A DNA stretch of 25,679 nt. Source: Chthonomonas sp. UBA1950. Its GTDB lineage: Bacteria; Armatimonadota; Fimbriimonadia; Fimbriimonadales; Fimbriimonadaceae. Location of the stretch: contig DDEQ01000012.1 in assembly GCA_002336105.1 (NCBI GenBank), positions 148,302-173,980 of the forward strand. Reading direction: 5' to 3'. Below the pieces are notes generated by a model, which worked only from the letters and a program-made list of their open reading frames with translations, searched no databases and was not told where the DNA came from. The position numbers and the translations under genes are program-made. Positions 1 through 8,900 of the stretch are shown here, piece after piece; positions within the stretch are counted from its first letter, which is position 1, and the number at the start of each line of letters is the position of its first letter.

Positions 1-66
1 TTTCCTGTGGAAGGGGCAAAGGTTCTTGCCGACCTCATGACGGACTTCGCGAAGCGAAATGGCTAA
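1..66 (+). CDS. C-terminal end of an unidentified protein (partial, cut by window start)
   Basis: Frame 1 is open from the first base to a TAA at 64-66 and encodes 21 residues ending LMTDFAKRNG. The downstream gene starts inside it (ATG at 59), giving an 8-bp overlap typical of translationally coupled genes, which is the best argument that this is a real gene end. The amphipathic tail resembles the last helix of alpha/beta-hydrolases, but 21 residues cannot establish a family and no function is assigned. Confidence 0.55.
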   Translation, partial: FPVEGAKVLADLMTDFAKRNG

Positions 67-763
67 AACCGCTGGGGGCAAAAGTCTTTTTGCCCCCGGA
101 ATCGCCGCTGTCAAGCATCACATCAAGCCGTTTTTACTGATTCAGTTTTGCGCCTTCTTGTTAGTGATCGCTTACTACAACTCTTCGGCAATTCAAACGG
201 CAACGGCTGGGCTTGGTGAATTCAAAGTCAAAGGTGGCCTTCCATTCGCCGCACTAGCGACTGCCTTCGCTGGGTTATGCGTGCCCGAGTTTTTCAAGCA
301 TATCGTTGCACCAAGATCGAAATGGCCGCGACTGGCTGATTTACTGTTCCAAATCGGGATATTCAGCCTCATTGGAAGTTTTGTCGACATTCTTTATCGG
401 TTCTTGGGGAGTGTCTTCGGAAACGGAGCCGATTTTCAAACGGTTGCGACCAAGGTGTTGCTAGACCAGTTGGGATTTTCGCCTTTAGTGAGTATCCCGG
501 TGTCGACTCTGGGCTTCATGTGGAGAGACTTTAACTTCGACACTGGCAGAACGATTGCAGCACTTAAAAACGGCGAGTTTCGAAAGCGCTTCGCCCCTTT
601 GATGGTGACCTGCTGGTCGTTTTGGTTCCCGTGCCTGATCGCTGTTTACGCGATGCCAGGAAACTTACAGTTTTGCTTGTTCTTGCTAGTGCAAGGAGCT
701 TGGAGTCTGTTACTCGTGCATATGTCGTCAGTCGAACAATCGCAGCATCATGAAGATCAGTAG
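59..763 (+). CDS. Mpv17/PMP22/Sym1-like integral membrane protein
   Basis: A 234-aa protein with several hydrophobic segments (about residues 24-42, 61-77, 93-118, 139-155, 181-199 and 203-222). The second half matches my memory of the Mpv17 family in order. There is a GxxxDxLYRFxG stretch at 106-117 where Mpv17 has its G-W-Y..LDRF block, then LLDQLGFSPL at 134-143 (human Mpv17 has LLDQGGFAP), then WSFWFP at 186-191 followed by a Pro at 200 and a Trp at 215 where the family has YLWP, a VP and a W-x-x-x-LS end. Eukaryotic members sit in inner mitochondrial or peroxisomal membranes and act as channels or in metabolite homeostasis; a bacterial role is not established. ATG 59 overlaps the end of the preceding gene. 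It is followed by a 232-bp gap and is probably not part of the pilin operon. The call is from remembered family patterns, not an alignment. Confidence 0.6.
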   Translation: MAKTAGGKSLFAPGIAAVKHHIKPFLLIQFCAFLLVIAYYNSSAIQTATAGLGEFKVKGGLPFAALATAFAGLCVPEFFKHIVAPRSKWPRLADLLFQIGIFSLIGSFVDILYRFLGSVFGNGADFQTVATKVLLDQLGFSPLVSIPVSTLGFMWRDFNFDTGRTIAALKNGEFRKRFAPLMVTCWSFWFPCLIAVYAMPGNLQFCLFLLVQGAWSLLLVHMSSVEQSQHHEDQ

Positions 764-995
764 CATCCTAACGCGATCGAATGTGAAAAGACACGACAAA
801 TTTGCCCGCATGATATAGTGGCTAGGATAGCTTAGGGTAGAACGTGTAGCGAGCCGGTAGTAGCCTTAAAAACGGTGCTGTCTGGTCGTTGGTGCGTCTC
901 GGAGATCTGGGGATATGGGAAATCGGCGATATGGTTTGGAACAAACTCGCGGCAAATGCCGTCTGTTTTTGCGGGGAGAACAGGGCGGAACACGC
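764..995 (+). other. 232-bp leader region upstream of the pilin operon
   Basis: There is no convincing gene here. A possible -10 (TATAGT, 814-819) has no good -35 at the right distance. Small inverted repeats are visible: GCTA-GGA-TAGC around 821-831, and CGGC-AAAT-GCCG at 950-961. The region should contain the promoter of the following 20-kb operon, but I cannot pinpoint it. I looked for a c-di-GMP (GEMM) riboswitch, as found upstream of some pilin genes, and did not see its conserved blocks. An open frame running from 915 into the pilin is treated as untranslated leader. Confidence 0.35.
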
Positions 996-1826
996 ATGAA
1001 TCGTCGTCAGGGATTCACATTAATAGAGCTACTTGTAGTCATTGCGATCATTGCAATCTTGGCTGCAATAACGTTTCCAGTTTTTGCGCGAGCGAAAGCA
1101 TCTGCATACAAAAACTCGGACATGTCCAACATGAACAGTTTGAGGACAGCTTTGCAGCTGTACCGCGCTGATCAAGGTGCCTATCCACCAGCGTTACTGG
1201 GATACGCAACCTTATACGATGGCAGCCGATACATGGGCACCGGTAACGTTGTGCCTGCTAATCAGTTGGCTGGCACACTTTATCCAAAGCGTGTGGACTC
1301 ACTCGAAACTCTTCGTCCGGCGTATGACCGTGGACAAGGTGGAAACGTTAACACAGATGTCGCCCGAGCGGTATGGCCAAACCGAGAAGGTAGTGGCGGT
1401 GCCGGACAGGCGGGGCAACGATTTGGGCCGACTGACGGCTATGTCAACAGCTGCGTGGATGGTAGCGTTGTTGATAACTACTACTATCGCATCAGCGGCT
1501 ATGATGCGGCAACCGTGCCTGTCGCTGGCGGTGGCACTCGAAACGAATTGCGCTACGCTCTTTTCTGGACTGGTTGGTCTGTCGCAGCAAATCCTTGCAG
1601 CCCAACGACTATGGAAAGCGGCGGAGCTAACGACTCTCCTCGGCAACTCGGATATACCGACCCAGCTGAAGACACCGTGATCACTTGGAACGGTTTCTTT
1701 AGGGACTACAGTAGCAACGGTATTCCTTCAAGAACGAAAGCCGATATCGTCCTTTTCTTGGGAGGCGGGGCGAAGCCATTTGATTCTGTTGAGATCTTCA
1801 ACAAATCTTGGGCGGTCAAACCCTAA
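996..1826 (+). CDS. Type IV pilin-like / type II secretion pseudopilin (GspG/GspH or FimU class)
   Basis: This 276-aa prepilin has a short basic leader, MNRRQG, then the cleavage site G|FTLIELL with Gly at -1, Phe at +1 and Glu at +5, and a hydrophobic helix of about 20 residues. Prepilin peptidase should cut after Gly6 and methylate Phe7. Past the helix, FPVFARAK and a LYRADQGAYPPALL segment follow the usual GspG/H pattern of alpha-1C then beta-rich head. The frame extends upstream to ATG 915, but ATG 996 gives the normal leader and has GGCGGA at 984-989, 6 nt upstream. As the first gene of the minor-pilin set it could be the FimU/GspH equivalent or an abundant pilin; the sequence does not decide this. 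It is longer than a typical GspG (about 150 aa) because of an enlarged Gly/Asn-rich head. Gap to the next gene: 77 bp. Confidence 0.85.
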   Translation: MNRRQGFTLIELLVVIAIIAILAAITFPVFARAKASAYKNSDMSNMNSLRTALQLYRADQGAYPPALLGYATLYDGSRYMGTGNVVPANQLAGTLYPKRVDSLETLRPAYDRGQGGNVNTDVARAVWPNREGSGGAGQAGQRFGPTDGYVNSCVDGSVVDNYYYRISGYDAATVPVAGGGTRNELRYALFWTGWSVAANPCSPTTMESGGANDSPRQLGYTDPAEDTVITWNGFFRDYSSNGIPSRTKADIVLFLGGGAKPFDSVEIFNKSWAVKP

Positions 1827-1889
1827 TTAATCCCGATTCAGAACGGGCGGAATTGTTTATGTCTTTTTGTCAGGTCTCTGTAAAGCCAC

Positions 1890-1894
1890 AGGAG
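1890..1894 (+). promoter_or_regulatory. Shine-Dalgarno AGGAG that decides the start of the PilV-like gene
   Basis: AGGAG lies 9 nt before ATG 1904, 6 nt before GTG 1901 and 3 nt before ATG 1898, which are consecutive in-frame starts reading ATGGTGATG. ATG 1904 has the best spacing and gives a standard 7-residue prepilin leader. A further in-frame ATG at 1859 also has a purine-rich GGCGGAA upstream and would add 15 residues. Confidence 0.6.
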
Positions 1895-1903
1895 CGGATG
1901 GTG

Positions 1904-3790
1904 ATGTCTAGGAAATCACGCGGTACTTCGCTTATAGAAGTCTTGGTCGTCATAGTCGTCTTTTTAGTCGGCATCTTGGCGGTCATGCAGGTCTTTCCAA
2001 AGGGATTCCAGTACCTTTTGATGTCTCGGAATGCCTCGGTCGCTACGATGCTAGGCAAGGCTGAAAGTGAAAGACTGAAAGTCCATTCGAGCGAAATCCC
2101 TGACATGATCGAAGCTGTCCGATACGACGGCACTTCGATGAGTCTGGATGTGGAGCGCTATTTGGGGGACCTAGGCCCCACCGGTGATGCCGTCAGTCCC
2201 GCTGGACTGCTGTCTCTAAACGGCAATGGAGTCGGAAACTGGCAGCTTTACTCGGGCGCAAACTCATTCCGCAGAATCGTTGGTGAAACTCACCGAATCC
2301 CTGCGCCACGTCCGGTTGGTTCAGAGCAAGGTGGATTGATGCTGCTGACCTTTGGTCCAATCGATTACCGACCCGCGATTGGTGCTGATCTTCAGATTTT
2401 TGGTAACCCATTAATCAAGCGAAACGTGGACTGGACGGAGAATACGGCCCGAGAAGACTCGGAATACTTTATGGTTAACAGCCCGGCTGGTCTCACGATT
2501 AGGCTGTCGATGGGTTCAACCAATAGGCTATATAAAGTTCGTTTCACCGCTTATGTTCAGGCAGGCGCACAGTGGGTTCGCAAGGAGTTCAGTAACCTCG
2601 CGTCGATTCCAGTGCCGAGTGGTACCGGTTTGTTTGACGTGGCAGTAGCGAATATCCCAGGCGTTTCTCCCGACGTGATCGGTAGTATTGAGCCGTCATC
2701 CGTCGAGGTGCGCCGTCAGTTTATTCAGGTCGATAACAACGACCCGTTCAGCAACTACGCCGTTGATCCTTATCGATATAAGCTCCTTGACCCTCAGCTA
2801 GGTGTCGTTTTCTTTAACCCGGTTGCGTTCTCCACTCGAATTGGTAACGAGCCGCTTGTCGCCAAGGTGAACTACGATGTGCTGGATTGGCGCATCCTGC
2901 GAGAGGAATTTCGTGTAGAGAATGGTGCGCCCGGGGTTCAACTTTCGGTACGCAGCATCAAGGTTGGCAATATGGCTGGACCAGATGGCCTCCAGAACGG
3001 CGGCATCCCAGGAATAGAAGGGAAGACTGGTGACAGTGCCCTTGCTGATAACTTTGTCTTAGTCGATATGCTCACTGGCGGTGTCTTCTACGAGACCGTA
3101 GGCGGAAAGCAGGTTTTGCATGTCGACAAGAGCAATGGCATCGTTACTGTCGTCGGAGATAGCAACAAGCAAGCCTTGCTTCGGCTGCCAGGAGGTAGGG
3201 GTGATCTTTCAGTTGATATCGCTGGTCGTCCCGTTCGGGCACTGTATCGAGCCAATTCTGAATACTCGGTTCAATTGATGCCAGCCGCCGCTAACTACAC
3301 AGTTTCATTCTTGAGTCCGCTAGCAACACCGCTTCTACCTGGGCAATGCTATATCGGTGGTGGTCTTGACGGGACAGGTCCAGGGGTGCCAACGAGGGTG
3401 TATTTCCCCCGATCAGACTCTGGGCGTAAGGTTGTCTTTGGCACTCTGGTCGTCCGAGTCAACAACCAGATCACGTCCTTGGACGCCCAGGATTTTGTTG
3501 TCTCGGCTCCAAGAGCAAACGACCCTATCCAACTTCCTTCGATCGACATCTCTAACGTGCTGTCGTTAGGGTCTAGTGATCGAATCGCCAATGCTACCGA
3601 TTCCGGTTTTCCTGGCTTTGCTGCAAAGAGCATTAAGGGTGCATCAATTACTGTGAGAGTTTTGTGGAACCCAGAGAAGTTTATGCTCGGTCAAACAAGT
3701 ACGGATAATATCCGCGCTGTCGATAAGTGGGGCCAGAGTTGGCGCCGCAGTTCGATAGAGACCTTCCTCCAGCGAGAGGCTTTGCAATGA
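1904..3790 (+). CDS. Enlarged PilV/GspI-like minor pilin
   Basis: A 628-aa prepilin-like protein. Leader MSRKSRG is followed by the cleavage site G|TSLIEVL (Glu at +5) and a hydrophobic helix ending near residue 32. The LIEVLVVIVVFLVGIL run, the following VFPKGF and a long amphipathic helix with ATMLGKAESERLK match PilV/GspI N-termini. The family is usually under 200 aa; here about 570 residues of predicted beta-rich, Ser/Gly/Val-rich sequence follow the N-terminal helix, so the head is greatly expanded. A segment at about 296-330 has a DPxxGxVxFN...V.Y pattern that recurs in other operon products. Start ATG 1904 is chosen from the AGGAG spacing and leader length; 1898 and 1859 are alternatives. 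The stop overlaps the next start by 4 bp (ATGA). Probable role: minor pseudopilin of a tip-initiation complex. Confidence 0.78.
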   Translation: MSRKSRGTSLIEVLVVIVVFLVGILAVMQVFPKGFQYLLMSRNASVATMLGKAESERLKVHSSEIPDMIEAVRYDGTSMSLDVERYLGDLGPTGDAVSPAGLLSLNGNGVGNWQLYSGANSFRRIVGETHRIPAPRPVGSEQGGLMLLTFGPIDYRPAIGADLQIFGNPLIKRNVDWTENTAREDSEYFMVNSPAGLTIRLSMGSTNRLYKVRFTAYVQAGAQWVRKEFSNLASIPVPSGTGLFDVAVANIPGVSPDVIGSIEPSSVEVRRQFIQVDNNDPFSNYAVDPYRYKLLDPQLGVVFFNPVAFSTRIGNEPLVAKVNYDVLDWRILREEFRVENGAPGVQLSVRSIKVGNMAGPDGLQNGGIPGIEGKTGDSALADNFVLVDMLTGGVFYETVGGKQVLHVDKSNGIVTVVGDSNKQALLRLPGGRGDLSVDIAGRPVRALYRANSEYSVQLMPAAANYTVSFLSPLATPLLPGQCYIGGGLDGTGPGVPTRVYFPRSDSGRKVVFGTLVVRVNNQITSLDAQDFVVSAPRANDPIQLPSIDISNVLSLGSSDRIANATDSGFPGFAAKSIKGASITVRVLWNPEKFMLGQTSTDNIRAVDKWGQSWRRSSIETFLQREALQ

Positions 3791-5988
3791 GATCTGTTCT
3801 AAGTGCCGACATGAAAAAGCGATCAATTAAAGGCTACACGTTAATCGAGCTGCTCACCGTCATGGCTATTACAGCCATCCTGATGACGCTCATCGTGTTG
3901 CCTGTATTTCAGAGCTTTTCATTGGTAAGAACAGCTCAAGCATTCGCCGATGCGCAAGATCGAGGTCGGGTTCTAACTGAACGAATTTCGAGAGACATAT
4001 CCAATGCTGTTGGCGTTCGCGATACCGACAACTCGGTGACCTACACTCGAGATTCGGATAACCAAACCGTTACCGTAATAGCGAATGCCTGTGCAATTCC
4101 ATTGCCTGCTGGCACGGTGACGTTGCCTTACACCAAACTCGATTTGTGGATGCCAGCGCAGGGTAACCCGGGCGACACCATGAATGGTGCTTACTTGGAT
4201 CCAATCACAGGTAAAGGTGACCCAACGTTAAAGTCTCCGAAAGGGCAGGTGGTCGTTCCTGTCGGTGCTGGCACCGTGCTTAAGCGGTACTTCTTGTGCC
4301 TCAGAGATCCTCTGTCAACCTACAATAACCCCTACGACGGGCTATTGATGAGCGTCGGCGGTGGACGAGATAATTTGGTCACGTTGTACTCTGCCGAAGT
4401 TGCCGTGTACCTGCCTGGCGGCGGAGTCAATACTGCCTTTTTCGATACCAGTAACGGTCAACCAATCCTTGATGACCCATCGTTCATGATTCCAAATCGT
4501 GATTCGTCTGGAGCGGTTATCAACGATGCCAAGCTTCAACGAATCAAGAATTGGCTCTCCAAAGCGCGCAACCAGCTTGAACTGTTCCGCTACGACATGA
4601 TCATGCCGCAGTACGATAAACGTTCACGCGTTGTGGCGACCTCGGGTGGTCTTCCAGTGGTTACTCCTTTGATTCAGTTCCGACCGTCGCTTGTGAGTAA
4701 CGATCCTGCGAAAGGCCAATTGGCTGTTCGATCGGGTGAGGAGTCTGCTAATGCGACTTTGATCGGATCTGATGTTTATCAAACTCAGTTCGGCGGCTGG
4801 AGCCATGCGATCATTCGAAACTACCCGCCTGACTACGCTGGGGCAGATAACTTCCAGATTGGGTTTGGCTCGGGTAATAACTTTGCGATTTACCAGGCTT
4901 CAATTGACCCGTCCACTGGCAACGATAGTCCAGGAAAACTGCAGTTGTTCGATCTTTCGATGTACAACTTGACCCCTGGTCCGTATCGATTCAGTGCTGC
5001 AGCACATCATGCAGATTTTATCGATAAAGGCAGTGCTGGAGGATCTTGGATTGACAACTCGGCTGCGCAGTTAGTCTTTAGCCCATACAATGTGCTCGGA
5101 AGACAAGGCAAGGTGCTAGCTAGCTTTGGAATTGACGAGGTTGGCATCGTGAACGAGGCGACGGGAGCTTCAACACTTTTACCGGCTACCCCTGAAGATC
5201 CGCAATCAACTCGTCCCAACCTACCGACAGTACCTGCTGGACCAGAGCAGTCATTTAGCCAAGATAATGGATCCGGTGTGCCTTACTCACCTCTGACTAT
5301 AGGTGGGTCGATGGACACTGCTTACTCGGTCAATCGCTCCTTTAACAGAGTTTGGAATGAGCACACAGACCTGCAACCGAGAATTGATCGATTCCTCGAC
5401 CTGCGAGTTCTGGCAAACGAGGATGGGACATTGTCTCCTCTCTGCCCGACGCATTTCACTCAAACGGTCACAGGTATGGCTCAATGCAACATCACGCCGG
5501 GCAGTGATATCGTTTATGCGCCAGACCAGAACCCGGGACCGCACTACGGAAAAACTGTTCGCTATGTTCGAGTGACGGGGACGCCGGGGCCAAACCAATA
5601 TCGAATTAACTATGTCGATCAACCGGAGCCAAATTATTCGGTGGCGTTCCCTGGCTACACTACGCCTCCAACGAATTACGATCCAACCGACTTCATGAGT
5701 GCTGTGATTCAACCTCGATTTAAGAGGGGATACATTCAGTTCAATTCAGATCCGAATGTTCCGATCCCATCTGGTCCAATCAAGGTCTTCTACCGATTTC
5801 AGTTCACAAGAAGTCAACGAAACACCTCTACTGGTAATGTCGCAAGCTCAACCTTCACGGTTGATTACGATACTCGTCAGCTGATTTCGATCTTGCTGAC
5901 CATGAGGAACTTCCCACAAGCAAACGTGCCGAATCCTCAGACCGTAACATTGCGCGCTACCGCTAACGTTCGGAATGCTATCCGCTAA
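3787..5988 (+). CDS. Enlarged PilW/GspJ-like minor pilin
   Basis: A 733-aa prepilin-like protein. The N-terminus ends in KKRSIKG before the site G|YTLIELLTVM (Glu at +5), followed by a hydrophobic helix and LPVFQSFSLVRTAQ. The next stretch, RGRVLTERISRDISNAVGVR, is the usual PilW/GspJ continuation after the helix. Family members are normally 200-350 aa, so most of this protein is an added head, rich in Pro, Asn, Gly and Tyr, with no domain I can name. FKRGYIQFN...IKVFYRF near residues 644-675 resembles a hairpin motif seen in the PilV-like and 2401-aa products. ATG 3787 overlaps the upstream TGA (ATGA) and has GAGAGG 7 nt upstream; ATG 3811 (MKKRSIKG) would give a shorter leader but lacks a ribosome site. 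Only 7 bp separate it from the next gene. Confidence 0.78.
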   Translation: MRSVLSADMKKRSIKGYTLIELLTVMAITAILMTLIVLPVFQSFSLVRTAQAFADAQDRGRVLTERISRDISNAVGVRDTDNSVTYTRDSDNQTVTVIANACAIPLPAGTVTLPYTKLDLWMPAQGNPGDTMNGAYLDPITGKGDPTLKSPKGQVVVPVGAGTVLKRYFLCLRDPLSTYNNPYDGLLMSVGGGRDNLVTLYSAEVAVYLPGGGVNTAFFDTSNGQPILDDPSFMIPNRDSSGAVINDAKLQRIKNWLSKARNQLELFRYDMIMPQYDKRSRVVATSGGLPVVTPLIQFRPSLVSNDPAKGQLAVRSGEESANATLIGSDVYQTQFGGWSHAIIRNYPPDYAGADNFQIGFGSGNNFAIYQASIDPSTGNDSPGKLQLFDLSMYNLTPGPYRFSAAAHHADFIDKGSAGGSWIDNSAAQLVFSPYNVLGRQGKVLASFGIDEVGIVNEATGASTLLPATPEDPQSTRPNLPTVPAGPEQSFSQDNGSGVPYSPLTIGGSMDTAYSVNRSFNRVWNEHTDLQPRIDRFLDLRVLANEDGTLSPLCPTHFTQTVTGMAQCNITPGSDIVYAPDQNPGPHYGKTVRYVRVTGTPGPNQYRINYVDQPEPNYSVAFPGYTTPPTNYDPTDFMSAVIQPRFKRGYIQFNSDPNVPIPSGPIKVFYRFQFTRSQRNTSTGNVASSTFTVDYDTRQLISILLTMRNFPQANVPNPQTVTLRATANVRNAIR

Positions 5989-5995
5989 TTGAGCC

Positions 5996-8900
5996 ATGTA
6001 CGCTGTTCATCAAAATCCAATGCGTCCAAGAGAGAAAGGTCAGACGATTATCATCGCGATGATTGTCCTTGGCGTTCTGCTTATTCTTGGGTTCGTTTTT
6101 GTGGGTCTGCTTCGTGGAAACGTCCGAAGTGCTCAACGCAACCAATCCCGAACATTAGCTAACGATCTCGCGGAAGCTGGCATTCGATATGCTCATTCGC
6201 AGTTGTTGCACAGTTCGCTAGGGGCTGACTGGCGCGGTACGCCGACTGCTCCAATTGTCAGCAACCCAGGGTTTACGCGTGATCCAGACGCTTACTACTT
6301 GAGGCCTGCCTCGCGCAACACGTCTGGCCAAGCAATTCCTTTCCGACCAGGTGCGGCGATGCTCGATCAGGGTGGCCCTGACGGACTTGGACCCTACGTT
6401 AGAGTCGCGTTCAATAATGGCCGTGCGCTGATTCGAGTGCGCTACGCCCCAAGCGATGCTAACATTTTTAGTGCAAATCCAACTGGACCACTGCGAAAAC
6501 CTGGTGCAGTTCGAAACTACTTGATTATCGAGTCAGTAGGTCGAGAGGGCGTTGTTAAGGCTAACGACCCAACCACGACCCTTAACCAGGGTACAGAGCT
6601 TGCCTTAAACTTCAACTCGACCAACGAGTTGCAAGCAGGATTAGCTGATTACGAGCGTTTTACTAAGCAGTGGCCGAATAGTCGAGCACTTGTTGCCTAT
6701 AACTCAATCGGAATCATCGAATCAGCCCGCTACATCACTAATGTGTTCAATGTCAGTCGTCCAGCCGATTTGGGAATCCCTGCCGAATTGGGAAGCGAAT
6801 ATGTGAGTGGCGTCAACACGATTGACGTTGCGGCGAACCTACCGCTCCAACTTGGCACGATGTCCAATATCTCCAGTTCAGCGACTACGGTTCCTCCAGG
6901 GCAAGGATCGGTGTTCTCGAATGCGGATCTTCTTATACACGGCAAAGTAGAGACTGCGCTCAACACTTGGTTGGGAGATAGCTGGATCGTAGCTGGTTCG
7001 ATCAGTCTTGCCCCTTCAGCATCGCTGTCCGTCACCAAAACCGACTTTAACGTGTCTACGGGCACATGGAATCCTCCAGGGCCGAAAACCACCATTGACG
7101 TTCGTAGCAATAGTTCGAATTACACTACTTACTTTGGGTTGGTAAGAGATGGCGTTCAAGGCACTGATGTCAGCGGTTACACGAGAAGTGCTGGTCGAAA
7201 AGAACCTCCATCAATCTTGTCTGTCGACTCTCAAACGAACGAGTCGAGATACATCGGATTAACTCGTGAAAGCGGCTACGCCTTCGCGGGATCCAACACC
7301 GGCAAGTACGGCTACGGCAGTGGAGTGTACGTTGGTAATGTTTCTGACCGGCAGGAGCCAGAGGACGAAACTTCTCGCCGCGAAGTTGGAACGGAGCGAT
7401 CACTGTTTTACGATTGGCTGAACCCAAATAACGACGGTAGCACCTCGTGGAAAGGCGGCTTCTATCAGCCACCAGCAGCCTATGTTCAGTTGCTAAACGA
7501 TGGCTTCACTATCCAGTTGAATTCGAGCGCTTCGGATGCAACCGAACGAATCTGGAAGCGGATCGACGGGGGCGCCACTGGTTCAAACTTCATCCGATAT
7601 CGTTTAGGGCGCGGAACAGACAATCGAGTTCATATCGTCTCCAGCTACACTCCCGTCAATGCAGGTAGCCCAGCTGGACCGTATGTTAATGTTAACGGAA
7701 ACCTCACACCTTCCGATTTTCAACTCGGACCCGTTTTCAACAACGTCATCTATCTGGAAGGGAACGCCAGGGTTCGAGGAGTTATTCCGACTGACGTTCA
7801 ACTTTCGATCGTGTCGAATGCGACGATCTACATTGAAGGAAACATTCTAAAGGGTGTGGTCGGAAACGACGTTACCGGTTCGGCTGGACAAAGATTGCAG
7901 AGGCCAACTCGCTCTATGCTACTGCTGGCTGCCAAGGACAATGTTGCGGTCAACACCACGCAGTTCTTTGGGCCATCTAGTGGACAAACTTTGGAATCGG
8001 TAAGTGATACTCAGAACAACTCGGGATACAACGCTGTGCGCGTTGCCGCCGCTGGTGGTAGCATGTCGCTGGTTCACGAGCAAGCTCTGGATCCGACAAC
8101 CGGTACGGACCCGACAAATCCTTCCCAGTGGTTGCCATACACGACCACCTACTATGAAGCTGGCGGGAATCCGTCAGACCGAATGACGTCCTCGCTCTTG
8201 TTGGCCCATACATCAGACGATGGAGCTGCCCCAGCAAGCTTCATTTCGATGAAGGTCAACCGAGGGTTGGCGACGCCAAATTACTACTTCCCAACACTGA
8301 CTAATACTGCTGCTTTGTATGCCTCTTTGGATACGACCACAGTTACCACTTATCCTGTTTACGGATTGGGGTCGGAAACTTGGCAGCGATACAACAAGTT
8401 TGAAGTGCGAAGTTTTCCCATCGTCACAGCGACTGATAGCTTTGATGCAACTAATCTTTCCGTAACGGCTTCGAACACCGGAACTTACACAACACTAGTG
8501 CAGGGAACTAACGAGTTCGATATTTCGGCTGCGTCGATTGGCGGTGCCGCCTCCAATGACTACCTGCTCGCGCGGGCGGCTGTTGTTCCGGCTGATGTTC
8601 GAATCGAAGCAACGGTTTTCGCTGAGCAAGGATCCTTCTTCGTTATTCCTGGACCTTGGTTCAATCCAAATCCAAATGATCGAAGGGATGTCTTCGATAG
8701 CAGGATTAATGCTCTTATTAACTCAGGAATGACTGCTGATAATGCACGAGCGCGGGCGGAGGACGAACGAAAAGAGAATTTTGGGGCTTTCCCAGAGGCT
8801 CCGTTCTTTGGAGAGCCGCTTGATGTTCGCGTCGTGATCTCGGGAGCGGTAAGTGAAAACATGCCTCCTCCCATTAGCGTTCAAGCGGAATGGATCAAAA

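Noticed and set aside
915..995. Upstream extension of the first pseudopilin to ATG 915
   Set aside because: It would add 27 residues before a normal 6-residue prepilin leader, and ATG 996 has its own purine-rich ribosome site.
764..995. Possible c-di-GMP (GEMM) or other riboswitch before the pilin operon
   Set aside because: The conserved GEMM blocks were not found, and the visible hairpins are too short to support any known class.
1177..1680. Overlapping open frames inside the first pseudopilin on both strands
   Set aside because: They lie entirely within a clear prepilin gene and show no motif, ribosome site or independent context.
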